Part shown: positions 26,387 through 35,295 of the stretch, in pieces
Layout: each line of letters begins with the position of its first letter
How positions within the stretch are numbered: the stretch's first letter is position 1
From: Glycomyces artemisiae
GTDB lineage: Bacteria > Actinomycetota > Actinomycetes > Mycobacteriales > Micromonosporaceae
Length of the DNA stretch: 64,000 bases
NCBI RefSeq assembly: GCF_003002955.1
Contig: NZ_PVTJ01000002.1
Span: forward strand, 372,001-436,000
Direction of reading: 5' to 3'
Program-made: the position numbers and the translations under genes
The notes under the pieces: generated by a model
Databases searched by the model: none
What the model was told of the DNA's origin: nothing
What the model saw: the letters and a program-made list of their open reading frames with translations, nothing else

Positions 26387-26595
26387 CTCGACGAAACCGC
26401 AGGTAGAAGTGGGTCGGCGAATCGGGCGGATCCAGGCGACCCCGGCGAGGGCAGCGATGACGGCGACGACTCCGGTTCCGTCTACTACGAGAACTGCGAC
26501 GCCGTCCGCGCCGCGGGCGCCGATCCCATCCACCGCGGCGACCCGGCTACGCGTCGCATCTCGACCGGGACGGGGACGGCGTCGGCTGCGAGTGA
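26387..26595 (+). pseudogene. Frameshifted Excalibur calcium-binding domain remnant
   Basis: One frame reads ...SVYYENCDAVRAAGADPIHRGDP up to about 26545, then a one-base shift gives GYASHLDRDGDGVGCE and a stop at 26593-26595. Joined, this is a textbook Excalibur domain (NCxxxRAAGxxPIxxGDPGY...LDRDGDGxxCE). A TAA at 26384-26386 closes the upstream frame. So a base has been lost at CCGG (26543-26546), or the assembly has an error there. Confidence 0.75.
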
Positions 26596-26682
26596 GGTCG
26601 GGGCGGGGTAGAGGAAACTTCACCCCGAAGTCGGGCGCCTGCGGCAATGGCGGGAGCTGCGGATCTGCTTAATGTTCTAGGC

Positions 26683-27942
26683 ATGGACATAGCAATGCCG
26701 CAGGCGCTCCCGTGGCGTCGAGCGCCCCGCGTGATCGTGCGGGGGCTGTGGGACGGCCGGACCTGGCTCGCCCTCGTACACCTGGTGGCCGGGTCGGTGA
26801 TCGGCACGCTCGGCGGGATCGTCATCGGCGTGCTGTTCGCCATGGGCGCGGCGGGTTTCGTCACCCTCGTCCTCCCGGCGATCGCGCTGGCCGCGATCCT
26901 GCTCGTCAGCGCCGCGCTCACGATCGTCCAGCGCGCCCGCCACACCGCCTATCTCGGGATGGAGTGGCCCGAGGACCAGTCGGCGCCCGTGACGTTCACG
27001 CCCCGCTCCCTCCTCGGCGTCGTCCGGGCCGCGAAGACCTGGCGCCAGTTCGCCTACCACGTGATCGCGGGCGTGTACGGGTTCTTCGCAGGGCTCATCG
27101 CCTTGACCGCGTGGACGATCGCGCCCGCCATGATCGCCTCGCCGATCCTCGGCATCCGCTCGGGCCTCGGGCTCCGGCACTTCGTGCTGTTCCTCGGCGG
27201 CGTGGTCCTCCTGCTCGCGGCCCCGTGGATCACGCGCGGCCTCTCGGAGCTCGACGCGCTGTTCGCCCGCCAGCTCCTCGTGGGCACCACCCGCGCCCAG
27301 CAGCTCGAACTGCGCGTCACGGACCTCACCGAGAGCCGTCACTCCACAGTCGACGCCGCGGACGCGGAGCGGCGCCGCATCGAGCGGAACCTCCACGACG
27401 GCGCGCAGCAGCGCCTCACCTCCCTCGCCATGAACCTCGGCATCGCCCGCGCCACCCTCACCGACCTCCCCGAGGAGGCCAAGCGCGCCCTCGCCGAAGC
27501 CCACGAGGAGTCGAAGCAGGTCCTCACCGACCTGCGCGACCTGGTGCGCGGCCTGCACCCCGCCGTCCTGGAGGACCGGGGCCTTGACGCCGCGCTGTCG
27601 GCGGTCGCCGCGAGGTCGCCGATCCCGGTGCGGCTCAAGGTCGACATGGACCGGCGCGTCGCCCGCGACGTGGAGGCCGTGGCGTACTTCGTGGTCTCCG
27701 AGGCGCTCACGAACACCGCCCGCCACGCGGGCGCCGAGCACGCCGCCGTCGAGGTGACCCTCACCGGGGACGTGCTGCGGCTGAAGGTGATCGACGACGG
27801 ACGCGGCGGCGCCGACGCCGAGAACGGCACCGGCCTCAAGGGACTGTCCGATCGCGTCAGGTCCGTCGACGGGACGTTCAAGCTGACCAGCCCGCTCGGC
27901 GGGCCCACCACCATCGAAGCGGAGCTGCCATGCGCGTCGTGA
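26683..27942 (+). CDS. Sensor histidine kinase with N-terminal sensor domain
   Basis: A 419-residue kinase. Residues ~15-190 contain two pairs of membrane helices (LVAGSVIGTLGGIVIG, LVLPAIALAAILLVS, then VIAGVYGFFAGLIALT and FVLFLGGVVLLLA), resembling the putative-sensor domain of actinobacterial kinases. The HisKA_3 His is at about 238 (RRIERNLHDGAQQRL), followed by HATPase motifs EALTNTARHA, DDGRGG and GTGLKGLSDR. Possible starts are 26647, 26683 and 26695; I took 26683 because it gives the family's short tail. It overlaps the response regulator gene by 13 bp. Confidence 0.92.
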   Translation: MDIAMPQALPWRRAPRVIVRGLWDGRTWLALVHLVAGSVIGTLGGIVIGVLFAMGAAGFVTLVLPAIALAAILLVSAALTIVQRARHTAYLGMEWPEDQSAPVTFTPRSLLGVVRAAKTWRQFAYHVIAGVYGFFAGLIALTAWTIAPAMIASPILGIRSGLGLRHFVLFLGGVVLLLAAPWITRGLSELDALFARQLLVGTTRAQQLELRVTDLTESRHSTVDAADAERRRIERNLHDGAQQRLTSLAMNLGIARATLTDLPEEAKRALAEAHEESKQVLTDLRDLVRGLHPAVLEDRGLDAALSAVAARSPIPVRLKVDMDRRVARDVEAVAYFVVSEALTNTARHAGAEHAAVEVTLTGDVLRLKVIDDGRGGADAENGTGLKGLSDRVRSVDGTFKLTSPLGGPTTIEAELPCAS

Positions 27943-28589
27943 TCGCCGAAGACTCTGTCCTCCTCCGGGAGGGCCTCGCCCGGCTCCTGGAGATCGGCGG
28001 GATGGAGGTCATCGACACCGTCGGCGACGCCGAGGCCCTGCTCCGCTCGGTCGAGCGCGACTGCCCCGACCTGGTCGTGGCCGACGTGCGGATGCCGCCC
28101 GACCAGAGCGACGAGGGCGTGCGGGCCGCGCTGGTCCTGCGCCGCAGCTACCCCGACCTGGCGATCCTCATGCTCTCCCAGTACGTGGAGGAGCGGTACG
28201 CGGTCGAGCTGCTCACCGGGCAGATGCGCGGCATCGGCTACCTGTTGAAAGACCGCGTCGCCGACGTCGAGGAGTTCCTGGACTCGCTGCGCCGGGTCGC
28301 CGACGGCGGCACCGCGCTCGACCCGGAGGTGATCTCGCAGCTCCTGGTCCGCCGCGACGGCGACGAGCTCGACCGCCTGACGCCGCGCGAGCGGGAAGTC
28401 CTGTCGCACATGGCGGAAGGCCGCTCGAACGCCGGGATCGCGGCGGTCCTGTTCCTCTCCGAAGGGGCCGTGAGCAAGCACATCAACTCGATCTTCTCGA
28501 AGCTCGGACTCCCGCCCACCGACAGCGGCAACCGCCGCGTGCTCGCCATTCTCAAGTTCCTGCAAGGCAACGCAAAGGACCGGTCATGA
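27930..28589 (+). CDS. LuxR-type response regulator
   Basis: A 219-residue response regulator with receiver Asp52 (VVADVRMPP) and lysine in YLLKDRV, and a C-terminal LuxR helix-turn-helix (LTPREREVLSHMAEGRSNAGIAAVLFLSEGAVSKHINSIFSKL). It overlaps the kinase upstream and shares ATGA with the membrane protein downstream, so the three are one operon. The pair resembles LiaS/LiaR-type envelope-stress systems, but this is inference from layout. Confidence 0.93.
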   Translation: MRVVIAEDSVLLREGLARLLEIGGMEVIDTVGDAEALLRSVERDCPDLVVADVRMPPDQSDEGVRAALVLRRSYPDLAILMLSQYVEERYAVELLTGQMRGIGYLLKDRVADVEEFLDSLRRVADGGTALDPEVISQLLVRRDGDELDRLTPREREVLSHMAEGRSNAGIAAVLFLSEGAVSKHINSIFSKLGLPPTDSGNRRVLAILKFLQGNAKDRS

Positions 28590-29392
28590 TCGACACCCCG
28601 ACCAAGCCCGCGGCCGACTCGCCCGACGCCCCCGGCCAGCCCGCCTACCCCGCCCGCAAGGTGTGGTGGATCGTCGGCGGCTCCATCACCGGCGCCGCCC
28701 TCGTCACCGGCTTCACGATCTTCGGCGCCTGGGCCTGGGCCGTCTCCAACGAGGACGACAGCATCACGCGCACAGAGGAGTTCGACCGCGCCGTGAGCGC
28801 CGTCGACGTCACCGCCGACATCGGCGACATCGAGTTCGACGCCGCCCGCGGCACCGCCCTCGACTTCCGCCTCGAATCGACCTGGCGCGGACGCGAACCC
28901 GAGACCTCGGAGGAATGGAGCGGCGACCTGCTCTCCGTCAGCGGCGAATGCGACGACGGCCGCCTCCTAGGCATCGACATCGACCAGTGCCAGACGAACT
29001 ACACCCTCGGCCTGCCCGCGGGCGCCGACGCCTCGGGCGACGCCGGGGTGGGCGACATCCGCCTCGACGGCCTCGACGGAGACGTCGACGTCATCACCGG
29101 CATCGGCTCGATCACCGGCACGAACCTGCGCACGACCGGCGTGACCGTGGAGAGCGGCGTCGGAGACGTGGACCTCGAATTCGACGCGGTCCTCGGCGAC
29201 ATCGCGGTCGACGCTGGAGCCGGAGACGTGGTCATCACCGTCCCCGACGACGGCACCACCTACGACGTGCGGGTCGACGGCGGCGTCGGCGACCAGGACA
29301 TCCGGGTCGCGACCGACCCGACCGCCGACGCCGACTACGTCATCGAGGTGGCCAGCGGCGTCGGCACCGTCACCGTGAAGTACGGGATCTGA
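28586..29392 (+). CDS. Membrane protein with DUF4097-like repetitive beta domain
   Basis: A 268-residue protein with one transmembrane helix (about residues 27-49) and an exported C-terminal domain. That domain is rich in short Gly-Asp repeats (GDIEFDA, VGDIRLDGLDGDVDVITGIGSI, VGDVDLEFDAVLGDIAVDAGAGDVVI), as in DUF4097 beta-solenoid proteins. It shares ATGA with the regulator gene. In related operons such proteins modulate the kinase, which makes it a candidate sensor partner. Confidence 0.8.
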   Translation: MIDTPTKPAADSPDAPGQPAYPARKVWWIVGGSITGAALVTGFTIFGAWAWAVSNEDDSITRTEEFDRAVSAVDVTADIGDIEFDAARGTALDFRLESTWRGREPETSEEWSGDLLSVSGECDDGRLLGIDIDQCQTNYTLGLPAGADASGDAGVGDIRLDGLDGDVDVITGIGSITGTNLRTTGVTVESGVGDVDLEFDAVLGDIAVDAGAGDVVITVPDDGTTYDVRVDGGVGDQDIRVATDPTADADYVIEVASGVGTVTVKYGI

Positions 29393-29436
29393 ACGCCCCC
29401 ACCGGGAGCGAAAGGCGAGACCGCAGCAGGAAACCG

Positions 29437-29467
29437 GAGCGGCCCCGCGCGATGCGCGGGGCCGCTC
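29437..29467 (+). terminator. Hairpin ending the kinase-regulator-DUF4097 operon
   Basis: Perfect 14-bp GC-rich arms (29437-29450 / 29454-29467) with loop GAT, 44 bp after the last stop codon of the operon. Confidence 0.75.
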
Positions 29468-29566
29468 AAGCTTGACCGCTCCGGCCGGGGACGGCCTCGG
29501 GCGGTCCCGCGAAAAGCGCGGGTCGCTCCGGCGCGGCCGTGCCGCTCCGGCCGCAGGGCACGTCAG

Positions 29567-29585
29567 CGCCGCGCAAGGCGCGGCG
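29567..29585 (-). terminator. Short hairpin after the BTAD regulator gene
   Basis: Perfect 8-bp arms 29567-29574 / 29578-29585, loop AAG, 15 bp downstream of the regulator's stop on the minus strand. The 208-bp gap it sits in contains several other small GC-rich stems and no gene. Confidence 0.5.
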
Positions 29586-29600
29586 ACGGCGCTCCCTCCG

Positions 29601-32600
29601 CTATTGCGCCGCGCCGGTCAGCTCGGCGACCGCGCTGTCGCGCCCGAGCTTCGCTCCGGCGTCGTACGCCTCCTCGAACGCTTTGTCGCCCAGCGCTTCA
29701 CGGGCCCGCTCCTCGGTGCGCAGCTCCGTGTCGTATCCGCGGCCGTCGTCGATCCCGAGCAGCGCCCGAGCGAAGCCCAGCAGGCGGGCGGCACGGGCGG
29801 CGTCGTCGTCCAAGAGCGCCGCCGCGGCGGACACGCGGCAGGCCATCGCGAGGTCCGCGACCGCCGCGCCCTCGATGTTCGCGGCGGAGATGGCCGCGAC
29901 GGCCTCCGGGCGGCCCTCGCCCTGGAGCAGCACCACGAGGTCCTTGAACGAGGAGGTGAGGACTTTGATCCGCTCGCCGAGGCCGGTCGCCCCGTCAAGG
30001 GCCCCTTCGATGTCGGGGATCACGGCGATCGCGTCGCGGTAGCGGCCCTCGCTGATGAGCACCGGCAGCTGGAACCACCGCGCGTACGCCATCGAGTTGG
30101 GCTCCCGGACCGTGTCGGCGAGCGCGATCGCCCGTTCCAACGCCTCGTGAGACCCCTCGACGTCGCCGTTGCGGGCCCGCCACAGCGCGAGTTCCGCGTA
30201 CGCCTCGCTGGCGTCACCGTAGGTGCCGAGTTCGTCGAGCAGCCGGGCCGCTTCGTCGGCCGCCTGCACTCCTTCTTCAAGGCGCCCTTCCCATCCGAGA
30301 CGCTCGGCCTTGATGCGCAGCGAGGACGCGAGGCCCCACCGCTCGCCGATCTCCGCGAACACGGCTTCGGCGCGGTCGGCGGGCGCGGCGCCTTCGAGGC
30401 CGCGCGTCTGGCTCTCCCCGGCGGCCTCGATGATCAGCGCGGTGCCGAGCTCCCAGCCCTCCAGGCCGCGCCCGTCGGCGGGCCCGGCGTCCGGGAGGAA
30501 CGCGGGCGCCATCGTCACCAGGAACTGGCCCGGCGCACCCGGTTCGAGCGCTTCGCCCTTCGCGATCCCCGCCCTGATGTCGTCTTGTCCCGCAAGGAAT
30601 CCGCCCTTCGCGGTCGCGGCGACGCCGGAGACGATGAGCGCCGCCGACTGGAGGTGCTCGGGGATCTCGGCCGGGACGGCGAGCACCGCTTCGGCCCAGT
30701 GCCGGAACTCGGAGTAGCTCCCGCGCAGCTGCCAGTACCAGAACAGGGCCGCGAGCATCCGCAGCCCGGTCTCGACGTCGGCGGTGGCCGCGGCGCGGCC
30801 GATGACGGTGACGAGGTTGCCGTGCTCGGCGGTCAGGCGGGCCATGGCGGTGATCTGGGCGGCGGTGCGCAGCTCCTGGTCGGAGCGCTCGGCGAGTTCG
30901 ATGCAGCGCTCGGCCATCTCGTCGGCCATCGCTTCGGCGTCGCCGCTCTCTTCCAGGCGCGCAACGGCGTAGGAGCGGATCGTCTCCAGCATCCGGTACC
31001 GCTCGCCGTCGCGGTCCACAAGGGATTTTTCGACGAGTCCGGCGAGCGCGTCGAGGTCGTCGACCCGCTCCAGCGCGACCCCGGCGGGGTAGACGCACAG
31101 CCGCATGGCAAGGGCCCGTTCGGTTTCGGACAACAGGTCCCAGCTCCAGGCGATGACCGCGCTGAGGGTGCGGTGCCTGGCGGGCGCGGTCCGGTCGGAT
31201 CCGGCGAGGAGCGCGAACCGGTCGTCCAGTCTGGACGCGATCTGCGCCGCGTCGAGCGCCCGCATGCGCGCGGCGGCGAGTTCGACGGCGAGCGGCAGGC
31301 CGTCGAGTCGGCGGCAGATCTCCACGACCGCGTCGATGTTCGAGTCGTCGAGCTTGAAATCGGGCCTGACGGCCGCGGCCCGCTCGCAGAACAGCCGCAC
31401 GGCCGGACTCGACTCGGGGTCTTCAGTGGACAGCGGCAGGGGCGGGATCGGGAACAGCCGCTCCCCGCCGATCGCGAGCGCCTCGCGGCTGGTCGCGAGG
31501 ATGCGCAGCCGCGGGCACGCGCCGAGGAGGCGCGAGGCGAGGTCGGCGACCGCGTCGAGCTGGTGCTCGCAGTTGTCGAGGACGATCAGCGCGTCCTGCC
31601 CGCCGAAGTACTCCTCCAGGCGGGCGGCGGCGCCGTGCGCCGAGGGCTCCAGCAGGCCCGACTCGCGGGCGCCGATGGCGCGGAGCACGGCCGGGGCGAC
31701 GTCGGACCCGTCGGTGGTCGAAGCGAGCTCCACGAGCCAGACCCCGTCGGGCGCACCGCCTTTCGCGGCGATGGCCGCGGCGGTCTCGACCGACAGCCGG
31801 GTCTTCCCGGCCCCGCCGGGCCCGGTGACGGTGACCAGCCGCGCGGCGGCGACGGCGTCGGCGAGCGACGCGAGGTCGTCTTCGCGCCCGACGAAGCTCG
31901 TCAGCAGCGACTTCAGGTTCGAGCGCCGCGCGGGCTTCGGCGCGGGCGCGGAGGACTGGCGCAGGATCTGGAGGTGCAGGTCGGCGAGCTCGGAGGACGG
32001 GTCGGCGCCGAGCTCGTCGGCGAGGCGCTCGCGGGTCTGCTCGTACACGTCGAGGGCCTCGGCGGGGCGGCCGGTCGCGTAGAGCGCGCGCATGTGGAGG
32101 GCCTGCCAGCGCTCGTCGAGGGCGTGGGCGGCGGCGAGGGGTTCGAGTTCGGCGAGCACGTCGGTGCCGGTGGCGACTTCGAGGGCGAGCCGCTCGCGGG
32201 TGGTCTCGGTGCGCAGGCGCTCCAGTCTGAGGGCTTCGTTCTGGGCGAACCGGTAGTCGAGGAGGTCGGCGAGCGCGGGGCCGCGCCAGAGCCCGTCGGC
32301 TTCGCGGAGCGCGGTGAGATCGCCTCCGCGCCTTCCGGTCTCGGCGAGCCGCTCGAACCTGACGAGGTCGACGTCGCCGGGTTCGACGGCGAGCTTGTAC
32401 CCGGCGGCGCCGCGCACGACCTTGTCGGCGCCGATGGCGCGGCGCACGCGCGACACGAGGGCCTGGAGGGCGTTCGCGGAGGTCGCGTCGTCCTCCCAGA
32501 TCGCGTCGATCAGCGTGTCGGCGGAGACCTCCCGTCCGGCTTCGAATGCGAGCCGCGCCACGAGCGCGCGGAGTCGTGCTCCGGCGAGGTCGAGGGGCTG

Positions 32601-32648
32601 GTCCTTGTCGTCGCGGATGTCGAACGGACCTAGAAGGAGTACGCGCAT
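29601..32648 (-). CDS. AfsR/SARP-type transcriptional regulator with BTAD and NB-ARC-like ATPase
   Basis: A 1015-residue regulator. Residues 1-90 are the winged-helix DNA-binding domain (ends AAGYKLAVEP); 95-230 are the bacterial transcriptional activation domain (LWRGPALADL, YATGRPAEALDVYEQTRERLADELGADPS). Next comes a STAND/NB-ARC ATPase with Walker A GPGGAGKT (276-283) and Walker B ALIVLDNCEH. The C-terminal ~450 residues are TPR-like helical repeats. I chose ATG 32648 since the protein then begins MRVLLLGPFD, the standard opening. It resembles AfsR-type global regulators of secondary metabolism and morphology; its targets are not visible here. Confidence 0.93.
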   Translation of the reverse strand: MRVLLLGPFDIRDDKDQPLDLAGARLRALVARLAFEAGREVSADTLIDAIWEDDATSANALQALVSRVRRAIGADKVVRGAAGYKLAVEPGDVDLVRFERLAETGRRGGDLTALREADGLWRGPALADLLDYRFAQNEALRLERLRTETTRERLALEVATGTDVLAELEPLAAAHALDERWQALHMRALYATGRPAEALDVYEQTRERLADELGADPSSELADLHLQILRQSSAPAPKPARRSNLKSLLTSFVGREDDLASLADAVAAARLVTVTGPGGAGKTRLSVETAAAIAAKGGAPDGVWLVELASTTDGSDVAPAVLRAIGARESGLLEPSAHGAAARLEEYFGGQDALIVLDNCEHQLDAVADLASRLLGACPRLRILATSREALAIGGERLFPIPPLPLSTEDPESSPAVRLFCERAAAVRPDFKLDDSNIDAVVEICRRLDGLPLAVELAAARMRALDAAQIASRLDDRFALLAGSDRTAPARHRTLSAVIAWSWDLLSETERALAMRLCVYPAGVALERVDDLDALAGLVEKSLVDRDGERYRMLETIRSYAVARLEESGDAEAMADEMAERCIELAERSDQELRTAAQITAMARLTAEHGNLVTVIGRAAATADVETGLRMLAALFWYWQLRGSYSEFRHWAEAVLAVPAEIPEHLQSAALIVSGVAATAKGGFLAGQDDIRAGIAKGEALEPGAPGQFLVTMAPAFLPDAGPADGRGLEGWELGTALIIEAAGESQTRGLEGAAPADRAEAVFAEIGERWGLASSLRIKAERLGWEGRLEEGVQAADEAARLLDELGTYGDASEAYAELALWRARNGDVEGSHEALERAIALADTVREPNSMAYARWFQLPVLISEGRYRDAIAVIPDIEGALDGATGLGERIKVLTSSFKDLVVLLQGEGRPEAVAAISAANIEGAAVADLAMACRVSAAAALLDDDAARAARLLGFARALLGIDDGRGYDTELRTEERAREALGDKAFEEAYDAGAKLGRDSAVAELTGAAQ

Positions 32649-32867
32649 GCGGGCAAGTCTGCCCTGCCCCACTGACCACATCAGGACTCGGCCCGGCCTG
32701 TCTTGACGCTCCCTTGACGCCTCCCCCGTGAACGCCATCACATATCACCCGATCGGGGACGACGGGTCGAAAAGCGTCGTACCCCGTCGATAACTTCGGG
32801 TGAGCAACTGAATACCGCATCGGATCTCCGGGCCCGGTGCGACAGACGATCGGACGGTGAGATGACC

Positions 32868-33782
32868 ATGACGACTTCATCCAGCAGCTCCCAGATCCAC
32901 ACCGCGACCACCCTCGACCCCTACCCGCCGGAACCGGCGGCCCGCCCGGCCGCGGGGCTTGCGGAGGCCGCGACGCCGGCAGCGGCGGGGCCGCCCGGCC
33001 CGGCGGCGGTCGCAGAGGCCCTCAGCTTCGAGACGATCCCCATCGAGCTCCTCCGCGAGCACTTCACGAAATGGCTGATCGAAACCCTCATCCAGGCTCA
33101 CTTCCCGACAGAGCCGAAGCCGAAGCGCGCCAAGGCGGCGAACCGCCCGCCGACCCGAAAACGCGAAGGTCCGCTCACCGACGCAGCACTCCCGCCACAG
33201 CAGCCGGAATCGCCGCGATTCACACCGACTGCCGCGCTGATCGAATCGACGTCCGCCGCGCGTATGGCGCCTCCGGCCGACCTGGCGCAGGTCCAGTCGC
33301 CGGTCGCGGCTTCGGGCCTCGCCAACTCGCCGGTCGGCGTCCTGACCGTCTCGCGGATCGCCGCTCCGGCCTCGACCGACCTGTCGATCGAGGCATCGGC
33401 GTCCTCGGCTCGGCCGCAGTATGTGCGGATGGGGGACAAGTCGGTGTGGCTGACGAAGCCGATGCTGCGGGCGCGGGGGTGGACCGAGTCGGCCATCCGC
33501 GACTTCCTGCCGGGTCCTGAAGCGCTGAAGCCGAATCCGCGGTTCGCGGTGTCGGGCGCGCCGATGCCGGTGTGGCGGCCCGCCACGGTCGCCAAGGCCG
33601 AGTCCGACCCGAAATGGCGGGCCTGGCTCGAACGCTCGCTCCAGCGGCGGCAGACCACCCTCGCGGCCCTGGCCGACTCCCCGGACCAGGAGTTCCGCAC
33701 CCGCCTCGAACTCGCCGACCAGGCCATCAAGGACAGCCTCGTCCCACCGACTCTCCTCGAATCCCTGGGGCCCGCCATGTGA
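32868..33782 (+). CDS. Unknown protein divergent from the BTAD regulator
   Basis: A 304-residue protein I cannot name. Residues 1-50 are Ser/Thr/Pro/Ala-rich and probably disordered; then ALSFETIPIELLREHFTKWLIETLIQAHF may be an amphipathic helix; a long Pro/Ala/Ser stretch follows. The last ~120 residues look folded: VWLTKPMLRARGWTESAIRDFLPGPEALKPNPRFAVSGAPMPVW and EWLxRSLQRRQ-like helices. That part recalls a short domain found in many actinobacterial proteins with RGWT..I..LL..P....NP. I chose ATG 32868 because GGTGAG lies 6-7 bases upstream; ATG 32862 is directly adjacent to it. Confidence 0.6.
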   Translation: MTTSSSSSQIHTATTLDPYPPEPAARPAAGLAEAATPAAAGPPGPAAVAEALSFETIPIELLREHFTKWLIETLIQAHFPTEPKPKRAKAANRPPTRKREGPLTDAALPPQQPESPRFTPTAALIESTSAARMAPPADLAQVQSPVAASGLANSPVGVLTVSRIAAPASTDLSIEASASSARPQYVRMGDKSVWLTKPMLRARGWTESAIRDFLPGPEALKPNPRFAVSGAPMPVWRPATVAKAESDPKWRAWLERSLQRRQTTLAALADSPDQEFRTRLELADQAIKDSLVPPTLLESLGPAM

Positions 33783-34008
33783 GCGCTCGCGCCGCCGCTG
33801 CCTGCTGACGAGGGCGCAAGCGGTCGGCGGCGGCGCGATCACCGGGGAGGGCCGAGGGAGAGCCAGGGGACGGGCGCACGGCCGCGGCGCGATTGACGGC
33901 ACGATGCCGTGAGTCCTATAGTGCTAACATCCTAGTTAAATAGAGAAATCCTCCCCTTCTCTGGCCGGATCCACGCGCGATCCGGTCGTCCACAAGGAGC
34001 AACCCCTG

Positions 34009-34362
34009 ATGAACACCCTCAAGAAGATCGCGAAGTGGACCGGAATCGTCCTCATCGGCGCATGCGGCATCGTGCTGCTCGGAGGCGGCAAGATCACCTC
34101 CGGGACGCTGATGGTCGTCACGGCCTTCCTCCTGGTCGTCCTGGCCGGGAAGCACCTGGTCCCCCGCTGGGTCGGCATCGTCCTGGTGTGCGCCGTGCTC
34201 GGTCTCGTCGCATGGAACATCTCCACCACCGACCTCCCCGGCGAGGTGAGCGGCAATGCGATGGCGTGCACTGAAGTCGTCGACACCCCCGAGACCGGCA
34301 TCAAGTTCCTCGACCAGGTGCTGTACATCTTCGGCGGATTCGCGGCCCAAGCGGAGCCGTAG
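34009..34362 (+). CDS. Small two-pass membrane protein
   Basis: A 117-residue protein with a basic start (MNTLKKIAKW) and two or three hydrophobic segments (about 10-25, 33-50 and 55-70), then a polar tail ending in a further hydrophobic patch (LYIFGGFAA). AGGAG lies about 10 bases before the ATG. Its upstream region (33913-33950) is unusually AT-rich for this genome and reads GTGCTAACATCCTAGTTA, an interrupted inverted repeat like those bound by YtrA-type GntR regulators. No family recognised. Confidence 0.65.
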   Translation: MNTLKKIAKWTGIVLIGACGIVLLGGGKITSGTLMVVTAFLLVVLAGKHLVPRWVGIVLVCAVLGLVAWNISTTDLPGEVSGNAMACTEVVDTPETGIKFLDQVLYIFGGFAAQAEP

Positions 34363-34376
34363 AACCCGCCCCGGAC

Positions 34377-34404
34377 CCCGCCGGGGCCGCGAGGCCCCGG
34401 CGGG
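34377..34404 (+). terminator. Hairpin after the small membrane protein gene
   Basis: Perfect 12-bp arms (34377-34388 / 34393-34404), loop GCGA, 15 bp after the stop codon. Confidence 0.75.
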
Positions 34405-34500
34405 ATTGGGGAGCGGGGGAATCGGGAAAACGGAGGTTTCAGGGCGGGCCGGATCTTAGGTTGGAGGTCGGTTCGCGGGGAATCGACAAGGGGGATCGTG

Positions 34501-34827
34501 ATGAGTGATTTCGCGTTCGCGGGCAAGACGTTCGTGATCCGGCTGGACAACGGCGTCGTACTGCACAACATCTTCGGAGCCGAGGGCAACAAGCTCCAGT
34601 ACGCCGAGATCGACGGCGCCTCGGAGGGCGCCTCCGGGACCGTCGACCTGCACGTCGCCGAGGTCTCGCCGAAGGTCTACCTGCTCGGATGGAACGAGGT
34701 CACCGGCACCGCGGTCACTCACGTCATGAACTTTCACGACCGCACGATCACCGGCTTCTGGTCCTTCGACGAGAACGGCGGCCGGACCGGCGAGGTCCAC
34801 TCCGGGACCTTCGAGGACCTGGACTAG
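34501..34827 (+). CDS. MoaF-like small beta-rich protein
   Basis: A 108-residue protein that looks like a single beta-barrel (FAGKTFVIRLDNGVVLHNIFG, GTVDLHVAEVSPKVYLLGWNE, VTHVMNFHDRTITGFWSFD, GGRTGEVHSGTFED). It fits the MoaF-related family as I remember it; whether it binds a ligand is unknown. ATG 34501 was preferred over GTG 34498 because AAGGGGG is then 6 bases upstream. The next small gene follows after 47 bp. Confidence 0.7.
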   Translation: MSDFAFAGKTFVIRLDNGVVLHNIFGAEGNKLQYAEIDGASEGASGTVDLHVAEVSPKVYLLGWNEVTGTAVTHVMNFHDRTITGFWSFDENGGRTGEVHSGTFEDLD

Positions 34828-34874
34828 CGGCAGCCGCAGCTGGGAGAAGATCAGTCCGAACCGAGGAGGACCTC

Positions 34875-35213
34875 ATGATCGTGAACGTGGACAGGTCGAG
34901 CGTCGCGATGGGCGACGACATCTACCCCCACGACGAGGCAGTCGACCTGTCCGAGTCGAGCACGATCGCCGAGGCCGTCGCCTCCCTGCGCGTGCGCGGG
35001 TACCTGCCGACCATCGCGGGCGGGCGCGCCACCTGGCTCCTCGAAGTGAACGGCAGGCCCGCGGCCGTGATCGCGCAGCAGTGGCCCGAGCCCAAGTTCG
35101 CCGTCGACCCGTCCGACACCCTCGGATCGTTCGGCGGCCCGGTCTCCCTCATGTTCAAGTACCGGGCCCAGATCGACCCCGACGATCTCTACAGCACCCT
35201 CTCCGGGGACTGA
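34875..35213 (+). CDS. Small protein of unknown function
   Basis: A 112-residue protein with a strong ribosome site (GAGGAGG, six bases upstream). It is acidic, mostly mixed alpha/beta: [48 protein letters not shown], then a conserved-looking [21 protein letters not shown] do not recognise it; no membrane segment or signal. It follows the MoaF-like gene on the same strand and may be co-transcribed with it. Confidence 0.6.
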   Translation: MIVNVDRSSVAMGDDIYPHDEAVDLSESSTIAEAVASLRVRGYLPTIAGGRATWLLEVNGRPAAVIAQQWPEPKFAVDPSDTLGSFGGPVSLMFKYRAQIDPDDLYSTLSGD

Positions 35214-35295
35214 CCGCCGCGCTCGCATAGTGGAATCGCGGCGGCCCGGCGGGTCCGAGGCGGCTTATGCTCCTGGTCGATCAAGGAGGGCCGCA

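Larger units (their letters stand above)
25767..26682. other. 916-bp gap between MMPL operon and second kinase: decayed gene region
   Basis: No intact gene. From left to right: the MMPL promoter region with CCACTG half-sites; a 21-codon start with its own ribosome site (26041-26106); a strong hairpin (26162-26197); an AT-richer stretch around 26316-26400; a frameshifted Excalibur-domain remnant (26387-26595); then the short upstream region of the histidine kinase. Confidence 0.7.

Noticed and set aside
29400-29600. Several short GC-rich stems as a CRISPR-like array
   Set aside because: No regular repeat-spacer pattern and no cas genes; two of the stems are terminators of the flanking operons.
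29472-32633. Very long open frame on the plus strand, antisense to the BTAD regulator
   Set aside because: Gly/Arg/Glu-rich low-complexity product mirroring the codon bias of the real gene opposite; no motifs.
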